64,000 nucleotides of DNA. Origin: G965229605 sp965229605 (GTDB taxonomy: Bacteria > Pseudomonadota > Alphaproteobacteria > CBDDJK01). The notes under the pieces are model-generated. The model saw only the letters and a list, made by a program, of their open reading frames with translations. It had not been told where the DNA came from and searched no databases. Below, one piece after another: positions 16,191 through 26,055 of this stretch (position 1 is the first letter of the stretch; each line of letters opens with the position of its first letter). Location of the stretch: NCBI GenBank assembly GCA_965229605.1, contig OZ245892.1, positions 1,054,001 through 1,118,000 on the forward strand. The letters are read 5' to 3'. Position numbers and translations under genes: made by a program.

Positions 16191-17480
16191 CTATTTTGCT
16201 TCACCATAAGCCCAATCCGGCAAGAACACCGTGAGTTCCGGGAATATGACAAGAATGAGCAAACCGATGATGTAAGCCAGAATAAAGGGCAAGACGGCCA
16301 CGGAAATCCGCTCGATGGAGATCCCCGAGATACGAGACGCAACGGTCAGATTAGCCCCGAGAGGCGGCGTAAGAAATCCGATCTCGCAGGTGATGACGGT
16401 GAAGATACCAAACATAACCGGATCAACCCCAAGAGAGGAGACCAGAGGCAAAAAGACTGCCGTAAACAAAACGATTTGCGCCAGAGATTCCATAAAGGTC
16501 CCGATGAAAATATAGAATATTCCAATCAGAAGCAGCACCAATATCTTGTTTTCGGTGATGGAGGTGATTCCTTGCTGCACCGCAGTCGGGACATCGTAAA
16601 AGGCTGTAAGTTGGCCGAATGCCAGGGTTGGTGTTAGCAAGATCAAAATACCGGTCAATAGAGCGGTGAATCTGAGAGCCTCGATCACTTTTTTGGTTGT
16701 CAGTTCTTTGTAAACAAACAATCCGACAAACAGCGCATAAAACACGGCCACGCCTGCCGCCTCGGTCGGGGTAAAGGCACCCCCATAGATACCTCCAAGA
16801 ATGATGACCGGCGCCCCGATTGACCATTTGCCATCCCAGGCAGCCTTGAGAAACGGCCTCCATGTAAAGGGGTCTCCGCCCCCGCCATAGCCTCTGCGCC
16901 GTGCAATGATATATGTGGTAATCATCAGCAAGAGCGTAACCACGACACCGGGTATGAGTCCTGCAAGGAATAAACGGGGTATCGACGTTTCTGAAACCAG
17001 TCCATAGATGATCAGCAAATTGGATGGCGGAATAAGACTTCCCAATGCCCCTGCGCTTGCTGTGATAGAAGCCGCAAATGGCACATCATAGCCCTCGCGT
17101 CGCATTGCTGGGACGGTCACAGACCCGATAGCTGCGGTTGTTGCAGGCCCGGAACCGGACAAGGCAGCAAACAGCATACAGGCAAAGACGGTTACCAAAC
17201 CCATTGAACCGCGATAGGCGCCGACCAGGTTCGTGGCAATCGCGATCATCCGTGTTGCCATGCCCCCCACTTCCATAAGACGTCCGGCAAGCACGAACAT
17301 TGGAATTGTTAGCAAGGGAAATGGCGTCAAACTGCCGTAGCCAGTCTGCGCCATCAAGGTATAGGGGATGTCGATAAGGAAAAGGGCGAGCATGGTTGTC
17401 AGGCCAACCGACACGAATAAAGGCACGCCCATGATCGTAAGAACGACAAAAACGACCGCCAATGTCATCAAAGGAGTCAT
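16191..17480 (-). CDS. TRAP transporter large permease, DctM family
   Basis: A 429-residue membrane protein with about 12 hydrophobic segments. The early text 'TGYGSLTPFPLLTIPMFVLAG', then 'GSGPATTAAIGSVTVPAMRREGYD' and 'LIPPSNLLIIYG' are hallmarks of the DctM/SiaM family. It is the sodium-coupled translocation subunit of a TRAP importer. Its start overlaps the end of the small permease gene by four bases (ATGA), so synthesis is coupled. The deacylase follows after a short spacer containing two imperfect tandem copies of a 17-bp GGCCTC element. Confidence 0.9.
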   Translation of the reverse strand: MTPLMTLAVVFVVLTIMGVPLFVSVGLTTMLALFLIDIPYTLMAQTGYGSLTPFPLLTIPMFVLAGRLMEVGGMATRMIAIATNLVGAYRGSMGLVTVFACMLFAALSGSGPATTAAIGSVTVPAMRREGYDVPFAASITASAGALGSLIPPSNLLIIYGLVSETSIPRLFLAGLIPGVVVTLLLMITTYIIARRRGYGGGGDPFTWRPFLKAAWDGKWSIGAPVIILGGIYGGAFTPTEAAGVAVFYALFVGLFVYKELTTKKVIEALRFTALLTGILILLTPTLAFGQLTAFYDVPTAVQQGITSITENKILVLLLIGIFYIFIGTFMESLAQIVLFTAVFLPLVSSLGVDPVMFGIFTVITCEIGFLTPPLGANLTVASRISGISIERISVAVLPFILAYIIGLLILVIFPELTVFLPDWAYGEAK

Positions 17481-18019
17481 GGATGATGCTCCTGGTCCTT
17501 ATCGGTTTTTTCCCATTCTTCCTCCTCCAGCATTCCGGGCAGCCCTTTGTGACCTTCTCGCCACCAGACATAATAGGATTGAATCAGCCGGATCAACATC
17601 AGCCCATAGCCAATGACCAATATGGTTTGCGGGTAGAATTGATCGATCCCGAGTGAGGGACTTGTTTCAGTAAATCGCCAGAAGACAGACAAATAGTCCC
17701 AGCTGACATGCAGCATGAACAAGCAGAAGAAAGCCCAGAATATGTCTGCGATGAAAATCACAAACTTGCCAAATCGCGTTGGCAAGGCCTGCACAGCAAC
17801 CATAATGCGTATGTGGAAACGTTCGCGCACACAAAGCGACGCCCCCATATAGACAGCCCAGACCATGCATATCGCCGCCGTTTCTTCTGTCCAGTGTAAA
17901 GCCACCTGGAAAATATAACGTGCGACAACCTGCGCAAAAACAGAAACAGCAATAACTGCCAGGCAGGAACAGCAGATCAGTTCTTCGAAATGTCGCTCAA
18001 GCCAACGCAAGATCTGCAT
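17477..18019 (-). CDS. TRAP transporter small permease, DctQ family
   Basis: A 180-residue protein with four predicted membrane helices, the usual DctQ size. 'ARYIFQVALHWTEETAAICMVWAVYMGASLCVRERFHIRI' (read as a whole, about residues 34-72) is the typical conserved central part with the W-x-E motif. The charged C-terminal tail is cytoplasmic. It lies between the binding-protein gene and dctM and overlaps the latter by four bases. Its spacer to dctP (75 bp) carries two tandem copies of GCCAGCACCTCT and a degenerate copy of the dispersed GGGTCAGGA motif. Confidence 0.85.
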   Translation of the reverse strand: MQILRWLERHFEELICCSCLAVIAVSVFAQVVARYIFQVALHWTEETAAICMVWAVYMGASLCVRERFHIRIMVAVQALPTRFGKFVIFIADIFWAFFCLFMLHVSWDYLSVFWRFTETSPSLGIDQFYPQTILVIGYGLMLIRLIQSYYVWWREGHKGLPGMLEEEEWEKTDKDQEHHP

Positions 18020-18094
18020 GTTGCTCTCTAGGGTCAGGAGGGGCCAGCACCTCTTTTGCCAGCACCTCTCCTGAACAGTTGATATATATTGGTG

Positions 18095-19114
18095 TTATTC
18101 TGCAGCGGCTTGAATGGCACCGACAAGTTCAACAAAGTCCGCGCCGCGTTTCTGGGCGAATGTTTTCTGGACCCCTTGTGCTGCGCTGATGAAATCGGCT
18201 TTGTCGGGCCGTGTCATGGCCATTCCGCCTTCATCAACCAACCATTTGCGCACCTCTTCCGTCTCATTTGCAATTTGTGCGGCGAACGCGTCACTTGCAG
18301 CTTGTGCAGCAGCCAAAATCTGGCCACGCTGCTCATCGTTCAGTTTACGCATGAAATTATCAGAAGCGAAAAGCGGCGCAAAAGCAACGAAGTGCTCAAG
18401 AATCACAAGATTGGGCTGATGTTCGAAAAACTTCATATCCCGAATGAAGGATGTGCCATTGTCTCCCCCGTCAACTGTCCCGGTCTGGAGGGCTGTAGGT
18501 GTCTCTGACCACGCAAGTGGAACCGGATTTGCCCCAAAGGCTTCAAACGTCGCAATCATCACCTCGTTCTTTGGCACGCGTATTTTTAATCCCTTCATAT
18601 CTGCCATCGTGTTGACGGGACGAATAGAATTATAGAAATCCCTGTATAAGGCCGGACCAAATGCCAGCAAGTGAACGCTTGTGTCTTTTTGCAGCTTTTC
18701 TTTCATCATGCCGCCGACATCCCCATTCAGCACGCGATCAAGATGGGCGGCGTTTTGAAAAATATACGGCAGCACGGTAACGTCCATCAGGGGCCAATGC
18801 GGCGAGACGTTGTTTGCTGTAATAAAAAATCCATCAACCGTGCCAAGCTGCATGGCCTTGAATGCTTCATCTTCGCTTGAGATCTGGTTGCAGCAACGCA
18901 GTTTGACTTCAATGTTCCCGCCGCTTTCTTGCGCAACATGCTTTTGGAATAAAGCACCAAATCGTCCGTAAAGCGATTTTTCGGGTGCGCCAAACCCGAC
19001 ATTCATTGTAACATCAGCCGCAATCGCAGGTATAGATGAAACGCCCAGTCCAACGGCCAATCCCGCAGCAACCGTTGCAGCACTCATCAGCTTCAAGAAA
19101 TTTCTCTTTATCAT
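18095..19114 (-). CDS. TRAP transporter substrate-binding protein, DctP family
   Basis: About 339 residues starting from the ATG at 19114, which has a good GGAGGG site; an in-frame ATG four codons earlier overlaps that site and is less likely. A signal peptide (MIKRNFLKLM, hydrophobic core, cut after AIAA) directs export. Mature features include 'NVGFGAPEKSLYGRFG' at the start, 'LKIRVPKNEVMIATFEAFGANPVPLAWSE' region with the Arg that binds the ligand carboxylate, and 'ALQTGTVDGGDNG'. The family binds organic acids. Neighbouring deacylase and amidohydrolase genes hint at N-acyl amino acids or similar carboxylates. Confidence 0.87.
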   Translation of the reverse strand: MIKRNFLKLMSAATVAAGLAVGLGVSSIPAIAADVTMNVGFGAPEKSLYGRFGALFQKHVAQESGGNIEVKLRCCNQISSEDEAFKAMQLGTVDGFFITANNVSPHWPLMDVTVLPYIFQNAAHLDRVLNGDVGGMMKEKLQKDTSVHLLAFGPALYRDFYNSIRPVNTMADMKGLKIRVPKNEVMIATFEAFGANPVPLAWSETPTALQTGTVDGGDNGTSFIRDMKFFEHQPNLVILEHFVAFAPLFASDNFMRKLNDEQRGQILAAAQAASDAFAAQIANETEEVRKWLVDEGGMAMTRPDKADFISAAQGVQKTFAQKRGADFVELVGAIQAAAE

Positions 19115-19285
19115 TATTCCCTCCATTTAATACGTTTGAATTTACTTAATGCGCATAAATTTGATGAGTCAACAAAGATTTCGCGCATAACATCCGGGGA
19201 GACATCCAGACAGCAACTCCAGATTGGGTGTTGTAGAAATCTAATTCTTGTCTAGGATGAGAGTAAGTTTGATCAAGCTACAAAC

Positions 19286-19559
19286 TAGGGTCAGGACCCA
19301 TTAAATTCATCCATTCTGTTGGCCAAGAAAGGTAAAGATACAATGAAAACAAGCGAAAGCATAGTATTAGCTACGGTGAGCTTGTTTGAAGCCGTAGATT
19401 TGCCTTTATTGGCCAACCTTGTAAAGGCGCGGCAAATTTTTGTATCTGAACTTTCAAACCGCTTGCAATTAGCGATGCTAGTCGCTGCGCGCTTTTCAAG
19501 CCCATCTATCAAAAATTTGACACGCGCAGAATGGATGAATTTAATGGGTCCTGACCCTA
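19286..19559. mobile_element. MITE-like element with 31-bp perfect terminal inverted repeats
   Basis: The left end 19288-19318 (GGGTCAGGACCC, then ATTAAATTCATCCATTCTG) and the right end 19527-19557 are perfect inverted repeats of each other. Both are flanked by TA (19286-19287 and 19558-19559), which would be a 2-bp target duplication. The outermost 12 bp are themselves a near palindrome. The interior (about 208 bp) has open frames on both strands (85 codons on + crossing the right end, one on - running into the next gene), neither of which resembles a transposase I know. It is too short for an autonomous element, so a non-autonomous MITE is the best call. It sits in the gap upstream of the TRAP binding-protein gene and before the next amidohydrolase. 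Confidence 0.75.
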
Positions 19560-19572
19560 AACCGGATTTATC

Positions 19573-21210
19573 ATGATCACCATATTCAAGGCCCGGAAAA
19601 TCCTGACGATGAACCCGTCCAACCCGGTTGCAGACTATGTGGCCGTTAAAGACGGCAAAATACTGGGCGCAGGAAAGCTGGAAGAACTGACAGGCTGGGG
19701 GGAGCATGAAATTAATGATCAATTCGCCGAAAAAATACTCATGCCAGGTTTTGTCGAAGGACACGCCCATTCAATGGAAGGGACACTCTGGCGACACGTC
19801 TATTGCGGCTATTTTGACCGAATGTCTCCAGATGGTAAAATATGGAAAGGCGTGAAATCTAAAGAGGCTGTTCTCAATCGATTGAAAGAAGCCTCGTCTC
19901 GAATGGATGATCCGGATGCACCCTTGCCAGGTTGGCAGCTTGATCCGATCTATTTTGAGGATGCTCAAATCACCCGCAAAGACCTCGATCTGGTTTCGTC
20001 AACCAGACCGATTGGGGTCCTCCATGCCTCGGGACATATTTTGAACGCAAATTCCAAAGCACTCGAACTGGCCGGTTACTTGAAGAGCGGCCTTAATCAC
20101 CCCGGTATTCCGCTGGACGAAGACGGCCTGCCGTCAGGTGAGCTTCGTGGCCCTGACGTCATGACTCCGGTATTTCAGCACATAGGCTTTGGCCGGGACA
20201 TGCTTGATTGTGACAAGGAAGGACTAAGAGACTTTGCCAGGCTTTGCGTGCGCGCAGGCGTAACAACGGTGACAGATCTTGCCTCCAGGCTTGACGAAAC
20301 ACTCGTTTCAATGATGCTGGAGGTCACTGAAGACGAAAACTATCCAGCACGCGTTGTGCCGTTTCGGTTTTTTCATGGCCTGTCTCCGGCTGACTTGATT
20401 GAACATGCCAGCAAGCTGAAAACACAGTCTACCGACAAACTTCGGCTTGGCCATATCAAAATCGTCACAGATGGCTCCATTCAGGGATTTACAGCACGCC
20501 TGCGTGCACCGGGATATTACAACGGGGCGCCTAACGGCCTGTGGTACGTGCCACCGGATCAACTGGACAAAGTGTATGGGTTGGCATTGAAAGCCGGACT
20601 TCTTGTCCACACACACACAAATGGCGATGAAGCGACACAACTCGCCATTGAAACATTGGAAAAAAACCTGCGTGAAACGCCTTCACCAGATCACAGATTT
20701 ACGCTGCAGCATTGCCAGCTTGCCGATGCGGCGCAATTCAGAAAGATTGCCAAGCTTGGCTTTTGCGTAAATCTGTTTGCAAATCACACCTACTTTTGGG
20801 GGGAACAGCATTATCATCTTACCGTCGGCCCGGAACGCGCTGCAAGAATGAATGCATGTGCAACAGCCCTTTCAAATGGCGTGCCGCTTGCAATACACTC
20901 GGATGCCCCGATTACCCCTCTTGCACCGCTCTATACAGCCTGGTGTGCTGTCAATCGTGTAACAGCTACGGGGCGGGTTCTTGGAAAACGCGAGTGCATC
21001 AGCGTTGACGATGCCCTGCGAACCATTACGCTGGGTGCAGCCTATACCTTGAAACTTGATGGTGAAATCGGCTCCATTGAAACAGGAAAACAAGCGGATT
21101 TTGCCGTTTTGGAAGAAGACCCGACTCAGGTTGATCCGATGGCTCTAAAAGATGTCGGTGTTTGGGGCACTGTGCTGGGCGGCAGAGTATTTGCAGCTTC
21201 AGAAATCTAG
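19573..21210 (+). CDS. YtcJ-like amidohydrolase (Amidohydro_3)
   Basis: A 545-residue metal-dependent hydrolase. 'ILMPGFVEGHAHSMEG' holds the first metal histidines, 'LRLGHIKIVTDGSIQGFTARLR' the middle motif, 'VHTHTNGDEA' and 'FTLQHCQLAD' the next ligands, and 'PLAIHSDAPITPLAP' the late Asp. This is the YtcJ/N-substituted formamide deformylase branch. It hydrolyses an unidentified amide or N-acyl compound in the cytoplasm. The start lies 14 bp beyond the MITE-like element, whose insertion may have replaced its original promoter. It is followed by a COG0523 GTPase and shares the metal-hydrolase theme with the deacylase at 14543. Confidence 0.8.
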   Translation: MITIFKARKILTMNPSNPVADYVAVKDGKILGAGKLEELTGWGEHEINDQFAEKILMPGFVEGHAHSMEGTLWRHVYCGYFDRMSPDGKIWKGVKSKEAVLNRLKEASSRMDDPDAPLPGWQLDPIYFEDAQITRKDLDLVSSTRPIGVLHASGHILNANSKALELAGYLKSGLNHPGIPLDEDGLPSGELRGPDVMTPVFQHIGFGRDMLDCDKEGLRDFARLCVRAGVTTVTDLASRLDETLVSMMLEVTEDENYPARVVPFRFFHGLSPADLIEHASKLKTQSTDKLRLGHIKIVTDGSIQGFTARLRAPGYYNGAPNGLWYVPPDQLDKVYGLALKAGLLVHTHTNGDEATQLAIETLEKNLRETPSPDHRFTLQHCQLADAAQFRKIAKLGFCVNLFANHTYFWGEQHYHLTVGPERAARMNACATALSNGVPLAIHSDAPITPLAPLYTAWCAVNRVTATGRVLGKRECISVDDALRTITLGAAYTLKLDGEIGSIETGKQADFAVLEEDPTQVDPMALKDVGVWGTVLGGRVFAASEI

Positions 21211-21226
21211 GGATGTAAGCAATGTC

Positions 21227-22096
21227 ATGAACGAGATTCCAGTCAGTATTATCAGCGGATATCTGGGGGCTGGCAAGACAACGCTCGTGAATCATCTTCT
21301 TCGCAATCCAAATGGCCTGCGGCTTGCTATCCTGGTCAATGAATTTGGTGACCTGGCCATTGATGCTGATCTTGTTGAAGCACAAAACGATCAAATGATT
21401 AGCATTTCAGGCGGATGCGTTTGCTGTAGTTACGCAAGCGGCTTAATCGATGCATTCTTGAACATAAAGACTCTTGATCCTGTTCCAGACCAGATCGTTT
21501 TGGAAGCAAGCGGTGTCGCCATTCCTTCCGCAATCGCCGATTCCTTATCGCTTGTCAGTCAGATTAAGCTCGACAGCATCATTTGCATCGTCGATGCCTC
21601 TCAGATCATGGATCAGATTGCAAACCGCTATTTGGAAGACACCATTGCACATCAGATAAAAAATTCAGACTTGCTGGTGGTGAATAAATGCGATCTCATT
21701 GCGCCGAAGGTGCTTGGCAGCGTAAAAAAACGGCTCAGGCAAATGGCCGATGACGCGATCATGATTGAAACTGAATTTGCAAGCGCAGCCAGTGACATAA
21801 TATTACAACCCTTTAACAGATCGACAAAGAAAACGGGCAAAACGCCTGTATCTCATGCGTCGAACTACAAGACCAAAGTGATCGTTCCAGAAGGTCCGGT
21901 GGATTTGGACCAATATGTGAAAACACTTTTTTCAGATCATCCAGACATGATCCGTGCAAAGGGGTTTGTGATCAACATAGAAAATCGCATGAAGACTATT
22001 CAGATTGTGGGAAGGCGCGTAGAAATTTCTGATGCACCTGCACATGTTGAAGCAGGCCTTGTTATCATTTCGCTTGATGTTGAGGGCTCAAGTTGA
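21227..22096 (+). CDS. COG0523 (CobW/ZNG-like) GTPase, metallochaperone candidate
   Basis: About 289 residues from ATG at 21227 (an upstream in-frame start at 21152 would overlap the preceding gene). Walker A 'GYLGAGKTT' is at residues 10-18, the metal motif CxCC is in 'GGCVCCSYASG', and the guanine-specificity motif is 'NKCDL'. The C-terminal domain is short. These GTPases insert zinc or other metals into target enzymes. It follows the amidohydrolase gene by 16 bp, so a plausible, unproven role is metal delivery to that enzyme or to the deacylase. Its last 30 codons are duplicated at 22956. Confidence 0.82.
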   Translation: MNEIPVSIISGYLGAGKTTLVNHLLRNPNGLRLAILVNEFGDLAIDADLVEAQNDQMISISGGCVCCSYASGLIDAFLNIKTLDPVPDQIVLEASGVAIPSAIADSLSLVSQIKLDSIICIVDASQIMDQIANRYLEDTIAHQIKNSDLLVVNKCDLIAPKVLGSVKKRLRQMADDAIMIETEFASAASDIILQPFNRSTKKTGKTPVSHASNYKTKVIVPEGPVDLDQYVKTLFSDHPDMIRAKGFVINIENRMKTIQIVGRRVEISDAPAHVEAGLVIISLDVEGSS

Positions 22097-22114
22097 GGGC
22101 AAATTATCGGCACT
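22006..22114 (+). repeat. Copy 1 of a 109-bp imperfect direct repeat
   Basis: Covers the last codons of the COG0523 gene and 18 bp beyond its stop. Copy 2 is at 22956-23064, same length, same orientation, with scattered differences. Confidence 0.8.
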
Positions 22115-22126
22115 CATCGCAGAGCG

Positions 22127-22891
22127 TCAAATTTCGATCAGCGTCCTGGCTGCCAGGATACCGCCGGATAGAAACATCATGCTGACCAGAAGTTTGCGAA
22201 AATGGTCATCTTGCAGCCGTTTGAATGCCATGACGCCGAGCACTGAGGCCAATAGCGCGACCGGCACGGCAAGGGCAATGAGGAACAGCCCTTGTTGATC
22301 ATATACGCCGGTGACGGCGAAAATGACTGCTGTCAGGCCAAGAATCACGACGTTGAAGGATTGTAAGACCGAACGGGTCTGGGACTTGGTCCAGGGTCGC
22401 AGGGCGCACCACATTGTCGGCAAGGCCCCGGACAATGACGCAGCCCCCCCGAGGATACCCCCGACAAAACCGATTGCACTGTCCAATACCGGGGTTGGTC
22501 GATTGAGTGTCGGAAGGTTGCGCCGACCAAGAAAGTAGCCTCCGTAAAGCAACATCATGGCCGCCACGACCAGCTTGAGCATTTCTGCATTGATGTGGGT
22601 CAGGCTTATAATTCCAAGCGGGATCCCGACAATTCCGGGAATGAGGAATCGTGCCAGACGGGAAGGATTTTCCAGGATGGCGTGGCGCACGATCCAGAGG
22701 CCCTGCAGCCCGGTGATAACTGACATGACCACAATGATAGAGACGGCGCGCAATGGCTCCATAAACTGGAGCCAGAATCCGAGTGTAAAAAGAGCCGTTC
22801 CGAAACCTGCGAGACCGTTTATAAACCCGCCTGCGACCGCTCCGGCCAACAAAAGCACCATCTGCCATTCACTTATTGGCCATTCACTCAT
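22127..22891 (-). CDS. TauE/SafE-family (TSUP) membrane permease
   Basis: A 254-residue hydrophobic protein with about eight membrane segments. 'AGAVAGGFINGLAGFGTALF' near the N terminus and 'AIGFVGGILGGAASLSGALPTMW' in the middle are the two half-repeat motifs of the TSUP family, which exports or imports sulfite, sulfoacetate and other organosulfur or small anions. It is convergent with the COG0523 gene and lies between the two copies of a 109-bp direct repeat, so it may have been inserted there. The exact substrate is not readable. Confidence 0.85.
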   Translation of the reverse strand: MSEWPISEWQMVLLLAGAVAGGFINGLAGFGTALFTLGFWLQFMEPLRAVSIIVVMSVITGLQGLWIVRHAILENPSRLARFLIPGIVGIPLGIISLTHINAEMLKLVVAAMMLLYGGYFLGRRNLPTLNRPTPVLDSAIGFVGGILGGAASLSGALPTMWCALRPWTKSQTRSVLQSFNVVILGLTAVIFAVTGVYDQQGLFLIALAVPVALLASVLGVMAFKRLQDDHFRKLLVSMMFLSGGILAARTLIEI

Positions 22892-22955
22892 TGTGAGTAT
22901 TCACTCATTACTATGTCCTGCGTTGCGCTTTAGGGTGTGGGGGGAGGCGATAAGG

Positions 22956-23046
22956 TGTGGGAAGGCGCACAGAAATTTCTGATGCACCTGCACATGTTGA
23001 AGTGGGCATTGTTATTATTTTGCTTGATATCGAAGATTCAAGTTAA
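22956..23046 (+). pseudogene. Truncated remnant of a COG0523 gene 3' end
   Basis: Reads VGRRTEISDAPAHVEVG... to a TAA stop at 23044-23046, matching the last 30 residues of the GTPase gene at 21227 with mostly conservative changes. The frame is kept and many changes are at third positions. This points to the tail of a formerly complete paralogue, now truncated by the sequence carrying the TauE-like gene. The 109-bp repeat runs on to 23064. Confidence 0.75.
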
Positions 23047-23172
23047 TGACACATTATCAGCACCTTGGAAGAGAGAGTTTGAGTTTTAAAACAACTCTGA
23101 ATTTGGGAGAATTACCGCAAGTCTTGACGGCAGGCCTGATATGCGATTAAGTAAAATGAAAGGCTATAAATT

Positions 23173-23448
23173 ATGGCAAACGGAATCACATTTGACAAGC
23201 TGGAATATGTTGTGCGGCTTCAAGCAAGTGGCTTTAGCGAGTCACAAGTCAAAGGTGCTGCTGAAGCTCTGGATGTGGCTTTAAAGGACACGGTTGCAAC
23301 CAAGTATGATATCGCACGGCTTGAAGCTGAACTCTCTGCAAAGATTGCTTTGTCTGAAGCCCGTTTGCGCTATGACCTGACGCTGCGTATGGGGGCCATA
23401 GTTACGGTTGGCGTTGGTGTTCTGGCCGCCATGCGGTTCTTTGGATAA
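23173..23448 (+). CDS. Small coiled-coil protein with C-terminal membrane anchor
   Basis: A 91-residue protein. Residues 1-35 ('FDKLEYVVRLQASGFSESQVKGAAEAL') resemble the head of the DUF1640/CCDC90-like family. A helical stretch 'ATKYDIARLEAELSAKIALSEARLRYDL' follows, and 'MGAIVTVGVGVLAAMRFF' is one membrane segment at the C terminus. The function of such proteins is unknown. Two shorter relatives of the C-terminal half are at 30111 and 30288. The gene ends 37 bp before the tRNA-Arg. Confidence 0.65.
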   Translation: MANGITFDKLEYVVRLQASGFSESQVKGAAEALDVALKDTVATKYDIARLEAELSAKIALSEARLRYDLTLRMGAIVTVGVGVLAAMRFFG

Positions 23449-23453
23449 CAATT

Positions 23454-23483
23454 AAAGCCAAAATCCCCTAAAACATTGGCTTT
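23454..23483. terminator. Bidirectional stem-loop between small gene and tRNA-Arg
   Basis: AAAGCCAA (23454-23461) pairs with TTGGCTTT (23476-23483) around a 14-nt loop. It lies between the converging ends of the 91-residue gene and the tRNA. Short T-rich flanks only, so its strength is uncertain. Confidence 0.45.
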
Positions 23484-23484
23484 A

Positions 23485-23561
<77 letters not shown>

Positions 23562-23637
23562 AATATGCAAATAAGCTTTCGTTCCATAGCCAATCCATTC
23601 CAAACACACAAGCCCGGTTGAAGCTTATCTGTCCCAT

Positions 23638-24835
<1,198 letters not shown>

Positions 24836-24874
24836 GAACAGGCCTCTGCCCAAGATAGCCGACAAAAATAGCCG

Positions 24875-26044
24875 ATGGATTTTACCTTAACCCGACAAAA
24901 ATTCGCGCTGCCGGACGGTCTGATCTATATGGATGGCAATTCGCTGGGGCCTTTGCCAAAAGCGGCACTGGCACGAACCGAACATGTTCTTGAAAAAGAA
25001 TGGGGCCATAATCTGATATCCAGTTGGAAAAAAAACAGCTGGATGACTCAGCCGGTGCGCGTCGGCGACAAGATTGCCCCTTTACTGGGAGCAGTGACCG
25101 GAAGCATTGTTGCCGGAGACACACTTTCAATCAAAATATATCAGGCCGTTGCCGCTGCTCTTGATCTTCATCAAAAGCGTTCTGACACCTCCAGCGCGCA
25201 GACATATTATATCCTTTCAGACCACGGCAATTTCCCGACTGACCTTTATATGGTGCGGGCGTTGCTTGACCATTACCCCGGAAATTATCAGCTAAAGCTT
25301 GTTGCCCCGGAAGAAGTCGCCGATGCGATTGACCAGACCGACAATCTGGCGGTGCTTTTGCTCACCCATGTTGATTATCGCACGGGTCGAATGCATGACA
25401 TGGAGGACTTAACCAGGCAAGCTCATCAGGCCGGTGCGCTCACCATCTGGGACCTGGCGCATAGTGCCGGGGCGGTGCCGCTTGACCTTGCCGGTTGCCA
25501 GACTGATTTTGCTGCCGGATGCTGCTATAAATATTTAAATGGCGGACCAGGTGCCCCCGCTTTTATCTATGTGCGCCCTGATCATATCGCTGAATGCCAG
25601 CCAATTCTTGCCGGGTGGCTGGGACATGCCGCCCCGTTTGATTTTGACCCTTCCTATGTTCCGGCCCCGTCAATCGACCGCTTTCGTATCGGAACCCCGC
25701 CGGTTGTCCAGATGTCTATTCTGGAGGAAGCCCTTGATCTATGGGCCGGGGTTGATATGCACAAGCTGCGCGCACGTTCCATCGAATTGTCCGAGCGTTT
25801 TATCGCCAGAATTGGACAGCTTTGTCCGGATTTGACGCTGGTCTCTCCGCGTGATCCTGATAAACGCGGATCACAAGTCTGTTTCCGTCATGAAAGGGCA
25901 GGGGAGCTTATCGACTCCCTGGCTGAAAAAGGGGTTGTCGGCGACTTTCGCCCGCCAGATATCCTGCGCTTTGGCATAACACCGCTCTATCTTGGGGAAG
26001 AGGATATCGACCGCGCTGCGACGATTCTTGCTGATCTTTTATAG
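24875..26044 (+). CDS. kynU: Kynureninase
   Basis: A 389-residue PLP enzyme that cleaves kynurenine to anthranilate and alanine. 'LPDGLIYMDGNSLGPLP' at the N terminus, 'WMTQPVRVGDKIAPLLGA', 'ILSDHGNFPTDLYM', 'THVDYRTGRMHDM', 'IWDLAHSAGAVPLDL' and the PLP-lysine motif 'CCYKYLNGGPGAPAF' (Lys219) follow the family pattern along the full length. No other kynurenine-pathway gene is nearby. It lies 39 bp after mreB and 11 bp before a nucleotidyltransferase gene, so the three may share a transcript without a functional link. Confidence 0.92.
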   Translation: MDFTLTRQKFALPDGLIYMDGNSLGPLPKAALARTEHVLEKEWGHNLISSWKKNSWMTQPVRVGDKIAPLLGAVTGSIVAGDTLSIKIYQAVAAALDLHQKRSDTSSAQTYYILSDHGNFPTDLYMVRALLDHYPGNYQLKLVAPEEVADAIDQTDNLAVLLLTHVDYRTGRMHDMEDLTRQAHQAGALTIWDLAHSAGAVPLDLAGCQTDFAAGCCYKYLNGGPGAPAFIYVRPDHIAECQPILAGWLGHAAPFDFDPSYVPAPSIDRFRIGTPPVVQMSILEEALDLWAGVDMHKLRARSIELSERFIARIGQLCPDLTLVSPRDPDKRGSQVCFRHERAGELIDSLAEKGVVGDFRPPDILRFGITPLYLGEEDIDRAATILADLL

Positions 26045-26055
26045 GGCAAGCCTCT

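Noticed and set aside
19291..19770. 159-codon minus-strand ORF through the MITE-like element
   Set aside because: It crosses the right end of the element and the start of the amidohydrolase gene; no transposase motif or ribosome-binding site.
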